A stretch of DNA of 64,000 nucleotides from Lutibacter oricola (GTDB lineage: Bacteria; Bacteroidota; Bacteroidia; Flavobacteriales; Flavobacteriaceae). The stretch covers positions 62,001 through 126,000 of the forward strand of contig NZ_FNNJ01000010.1 of NCBI RefSeq assembly GCF_900106565.1, read 5' to 3'. Below are positions 61,225 to 64,000 of this stretch, piece after piece (the first letter of the stretch is position 1; each line of letters begins with the position of its first letter). Below the pieces are notes generated by a model, which did not search any database, was not told where the DNA came from, and was given only the letters and a program-made list of their open reading frames with translations. A program made the translations under genes and the position numbers.

Positions 61225-62448
61225 TTATAAGAAAGAATATCCAAAAATAATAGAAGTAGTTGTGTAAGGCGAATCCCAATAAACAAAATTGTTCAATATT
61301 TGTTTTTCTGTTTGAAATCTAGCTTCGATACTGTATTTGTCTTTTAGTTTATACCCAATACCAAAAGCTGCATTTGGATTGCTACTAATTTCTTTATTTC
61401 GGACAATAGATCTATCTATTTCATTAAAAATAACAGACGAATTAAAAGATAAATCAATTATGTAAGAGGCATTTATAAATAGTTTTGAATCATTATTTAA
61501 GAAAAAATAATGACGAATTCCTAAAGGTAGTTCTATAGAGTTATACTTTGCCGTTTTTATAATTTCTCTATCTGTTTCATTACTATTAACAGTACTTACT
61601 TTCGATTTGTATTGTTGAAAAGTAGGTTCGAATATTAACGCCCATTTGTTTTTATTAAACGAAAAAATAAATTCAGCTTCAATACCTAGTCCAAAACTAA
61701 TTTTGTTGCCAAAATCTGTGTCATCATAATCAGAAATAGCGTTGTTTATAAAAAAGGAGGAGTTTCTAATTTGAGGCCTTATTGATAAATTAAATAAGTC
61801 TTTTTTTTGTTTTGATTCGTAATTAGTGTAGTTAGAGTTATTGCATTTATTATATAGGTTGAAAAATTTAATTAAACTCTTTTTTTTATACGTTACTTTA
61901 TTAACAGTCGCCATGTTAATTGAAGAACATTTTAGCTTATTCCACAACTGTTGTTTGAACTGATTGTTTTCACCAATTTTAGAGTTTTCAGTTAAATATG
62001 TTTTGTAAATTAATTGCTCAATAGAAGAGTTATCTACAGAGTAGAAAAATCTACTTAAACTATCGTCATTGTAACCATATAAATTGGCATTACCTTTTAT
62101 TAGTATTTTTAAAAAAAGCTGTTCTTCTTTAAAACTAACTTTTTTGGATTTATCTAAATTGTTAATATTAGAAGTCGATCTGTCAATTTTTACAGTTTTT
62201 TTTACATAACTAGAAGCGTTGTAAATTTCAAATTTTGTAACAGTTTCAATGCCTGCTTTTTTTGAATTACCATTTTCAGAAAGTTTATATTCAAAATGAG
62301 TTGGGTTACTTCTCCAATCAATATTTTTTATAAAACATTCAACTTTTTGGTTTGCATTATTTATAAAATAACCTTTTTCGAAAGTAATTTGAGAGTAGCA
62401 ATTTAAAGTAAAAGCGGTTATGAGAAGTAAAATTGTATTCTTTTTCAT
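61225..62448 (-). CDS. Exported beta-rich protein, paralogue A
   Basis: About 407 residues from the ATG at 62448 (the frame stays open to 62487 but would then lack a proper signal peptide). Signal peptide NTILLLITAFTLNCYSQ, then ITFEKGYFINNANQKVECFI shared with the next protein, a helical middle with one cysteine-containing stretch, and a C-terminal ~170 residues of amphipathic strands ending in the aromatic IIFGYSFL, typical of outer-membrane beta barrels (PorT-like). Function unknown. Tandem paralogue of 62468-63691. Confidence 0.7.
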   Translation of the reverse strand: MKKNTILLLITAFTLNCYSQITFEKGYFINNANQKVECFIKNIDWRSNPTHFEYKLSENGNSKKAGIETVTKFEIYNASSYVKKTVKIDRSTSNINNLDKSKKVSFKEEQLFLKILIKGNANLYGYNDDSLSRFFYSVDNSSIEQLIYKTYLTENSKIGENNQFKQQLWNKLKCSSINMATVNKVTYKKKSLIKFFNLYNKCNNSNYTNYESKQKKDLFNLSIRPQIRNSSFFINNAISDYDDTDFGNKISFGLGIEAEFIFSFNKNKWALIFEPTFQQYKSKVSTVNSNETDREIIKTAKYNSIELPLGIRHYFFLNNDSKLFINASYIIDLSFNSSVIFNEIDRSIVRNKEISSNPNAAFGIGYKLKDKYSIEARFQTEKQILNNFVYWDSPYTTTSIIFGYSFL

Positions 62449-62467
62449 AATTGATCTGTGTTTAAAA

Positions 62468-63691
62468 CTATAAGAAAGAATATCCAAAAATAATAGATGT
62501 AGTTTTATACGGTGATTTCCAAAAAATATAACTATTCATAACTTGTCTTTTTGTTTGTACTCTAGCTTCAATACTATATTTGTTTTTTAGTTTGTATCCC
62601 ATACCAAAAGCAAAATTGGTGTTGGTATTAACATTTTTTTCGCTATAAATATGGCCATCTTCTTCTTCGAAATGAATTGAAGAGTTTAGAGGTATATCAT
62701 TTATGTATGACGCATTTATAAAAATTTTGGAATCATTGTTTAAGAAAAAATAATGACGAACACCAATAGGTAATTCTATGGAGTTGTATTTTGCTACGGC
62801 AGTGTTTGTTCTTCCAGAAAACTCGCTAACAACATATGTTTTTTCTGATTTAAATTGTTGAAAGGTTGGTTCAAATATTATAGCCCACTTGTTTTTGTTA
62901 AAAGGGAAAATTATTTCAGCTTCAATACCTAGTCCAAAGCTAGTGCTACTGCCAAAATTAGTGTTTTTTGTATCTGAAACCGCATTTTTTATGTTTAAAG
63001 AAGAGTTTCTAAATTGAGGCCTAACAGATAAATTGAATAAGTCTCTTTTTTCCTTTAACTCGTAATTAACAAATTCAGATTTAAAGCAATTGTTAAATTG
63101 GCTAAAAATGTTAATTAAATCCTTTTTTTTGTACCGTATTTTTTCAATTGTATTTAGTTTAATTGAAGCACATTTAAGGTTATTCCATAATTGTTGTTTG
63201 AATCTATTATTTTCACCAATTTTACTATCTTTAGTTAAATAGGTTTTATAAACTAATTGTTCTATAGTTTTATTTTCTGTTGAATAAAAAAACTTAGAAA
63301 AACCATCTCCTTCGTATGAGTATAGATTTGCTTTACCTTCAATTAAAACCTTAAGAAAAAGAGTTTTAGTTGTAAAATTAACTTTTTTAGTTTCACTTAA
63401 ATTATTAATTTTAGTACTTGATTTATCAATTTCAACAGTTTTTTGTATGTATTTTGAAGCATTATAAATTCTAAATTCCTTAGCTGTTTTTAGACCAATA
63501 GTTTTAATTTTATCGTTTTCTGATATTTTATATTCAATTTCTGATGGATTTTTTCTCCAATCAACATTTTTTATAAAACATTCAACTTTTTGGTTTGCAT
63601 TATTTATAAAATAACCTTTTTCGAAAGTAATTTGAGAATAAGTTTTTGAGACGAAAATAGCTAGAGCGATTAATAGAAAGTATTTTTTCAT
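62468..63691 (-). CDS. Exported beta-rich protein, paralogue B
   Basis: A 407-residue protein with signal peptide FLLIALAIFVSKTYSQ and the same architecture as paralogue A, including the C-terminal IIFGYSFL strand. A 72-bp DNA block (63566-63637) is identical to 62323-62394 in paralogue A, while the rest of the two proteins differs at many positions. It lies 19 bases upstream of paralogue A, so the two are co-transcribed. Probably an outer-membrane barrel; role unknown. Confidence 0.7.
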   Translation of the reverse strand: MKKYFLLIALAIFVSKTYSQITFEKGYFINNANQKVECFIKNVDWRKNPSEIEYKISENDKIKTIGLKTAKEFRIYNASKYIQKTVEIDKSSTKINNLSETKKVNFTTKTLFLKVLIEGKANLYSYEGDGFSKFFYSTENKTIEQLVYKTYLTKDSKIGENNRFKQQLWNNLKCASIKLNTIEKIRYKKKDLINIFSQFNNCFKSEFVNYELKEKRDLFNLSVRPQFRNSSLNIKNAVSDTKNTNFGSSTSFGLGIEAEIIFPFNKNKWAIIFEPTFQQFKSEKTYVVSEFSGRTNTAVAKYNSIELPIGVRHYFFLNNDSKIFINASYINDIPLNSSIHFEEEDGHIYSEKNVNTNTNFAFGMGYKLKNKYSIEARVQTKRQVMNSYIFWKSPYKTTSIIFGYSFL

Positions 63692-63728
63692 TTTTTTTAG
63701 TAAAAATAATGTTTTTTATAAGAATTTG

Positions 63729-64000
63729 CTAGTCTTTAGTAATAGGTTTTAGCATTTTTTTTAGTAATATAATTTGCCCAAAATGGTAATAACTATGTTC
63801 AATTATAACATTAATATTCCTGTAAAAATCTCCATATTTGGGGTTGACAAAAGAATTTTTTAATTCTTTATCTGTAAAGTTACTAACTAGTGTTATAAAT
63901 TTTTCAGAATCTTTACAAAATTTACTAACTAAAGCATTCCAGTCTTTTTTAGATTTAATAGGAGGGTAGTTAAAACTAAATTTATCTTTAATCTCTAGAT
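63729..64000 (-). CDS. DinB-like protein, 3' end only
   Basis: The last ~90 codons of a gene that begins beyond base 64000. The C-terminus reads VIIEHSYYHFGQIILLKKML, matching the metal-binding His pattern (HxxxHxGQ) of the DinB/DUF1572 helical-bundle family. These proteins are often thiol transferases or of unknown function. Only part is visible. Confidence 0.7.
   Translation of the reverse strand, partial: LEIKDKFSFNYPPIKSKKDWNALVSKFCKDSEKFITLVSNFTDKELKNSFVNPKYGDFYRNINVIIEHSYYHFGQIILLKKMLKPITKD

Noticed and set aside
61225..63691. Possible single long gene broken by a frameshift
   Set aside because: Each copy has its own signal peptide and C-terminal barrel strand, so this is a tandem duplication.

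Overview
The window comes from an AT-rich (roughly 30% G+C) genome of the Bacteroidota, almost certainly a Flavobacteriaceae species. Several signs agree. Promoters follow the Bacteroidota -7 consensus TAnnTTTG, often only a few bases upstream of the start codon, and purine-rich Shine-Dalgarno motifs are not evident. The gliding lipoprotein GldI is present, along with many lipoproteins and S9-type DPP IV, and the gene families are typical flavobacterial ones. I cannot name the genus. No rRNA, tRNA, CRISPR array, phage or IS element was recognised, and the region looks like core chromosome.

Layout. 1-2 kb: the N-terminal part of MtaB (minus), a STAS-like protein, an ABM-domain protein and an orphan peptide-binding lipoprotein. 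3.6-11.4 kb (all minus): an AraC/membrane protein/SDR operon, an EamA transporter, an aldose epimerase-like protein, DPP IV and an exonuclease/endonuclease/phosphatase-fold protein. 11.4-16.4 kb (minus): two rhomboid proteases, mutL, a one-TM protein, ribH and a membrane TPR protein. 16.5-24.3 kb: recF-DUF721, ndk, a PhoD-like protein, then nrnA-gldI-FKBP-cyclophilin/FKBP and two PAP2 phosphatases. 24.3-27.9 kb (minus): an envelope glycan cluster (PMT-type glycosyltransferase, a duplicated LAB_N protein, a DPM/ArnC-type GT2). 28.0-30.6 kb: an ECF sigma factor, a likely anti-sigma protein and a secreted PE-rich/helical protein. 30.7-36.6 kb: cysS, yidD, lgt, a membrane MutS-like ATPase and prfC.

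36.8-39.1 kb holds the most unusual module. It encodes a stand-alone cobalamin-binding protein with the Wx9EH cap motif and ExHxxG motif of CarH-type B12 photoreceptors, then a helical protein of unknown function, then a histidine kinase. 39.2-43.3 kb: idi, a PTPS/QueD-family enzyme, a DUF2892 protein, a Crp/Fnr regulator with a perfect GTGA-N6-TCAC palindrome next to it, a deaminase and trmO. 43.4-46.0 kb: a cobalamin riboswitch in front of the anaerobic ribonucleotide reductase genes nrdG-nrdD. 46-48.9 kb: small and hypothetical genes, including a 548-bp stretch (47814-48361) with a promoter, palindrome, short ORF and terminator arranged as an independent small transcription unit.

48.9-50.5 kb: divergent oxyR and dps. 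50.5-53.3 kb (minus): an acyltransferase, a Nudix hydrolase, a UPF0126/TRIC-like protein and an RDD protein. 53.4-59.7 kb (plus): a MoxR-type operon (SpoIIM, membrane protein, DUF4129, DUF4350, MoxR, DUF58). 59.7-64 kb (minus): a CBM9-like lipoprotein, an acyl-ACP thioesterase, two tandem paralogous outer-membrane-type proteins sharing a 72-bp identical block, and the 3' end of a DinB-like gene.

Functional links: cobalamin appears twice within 7 kb (putative B12 light sensor; B12 riboswitch on a B12-independent reductase). OxyR/Dps form an oxidative stress pair. RecF, MutL and the MutS-like protein concern DNA, although the last probably does not do mismatch repair. Much of the rest serves the cell envelope.
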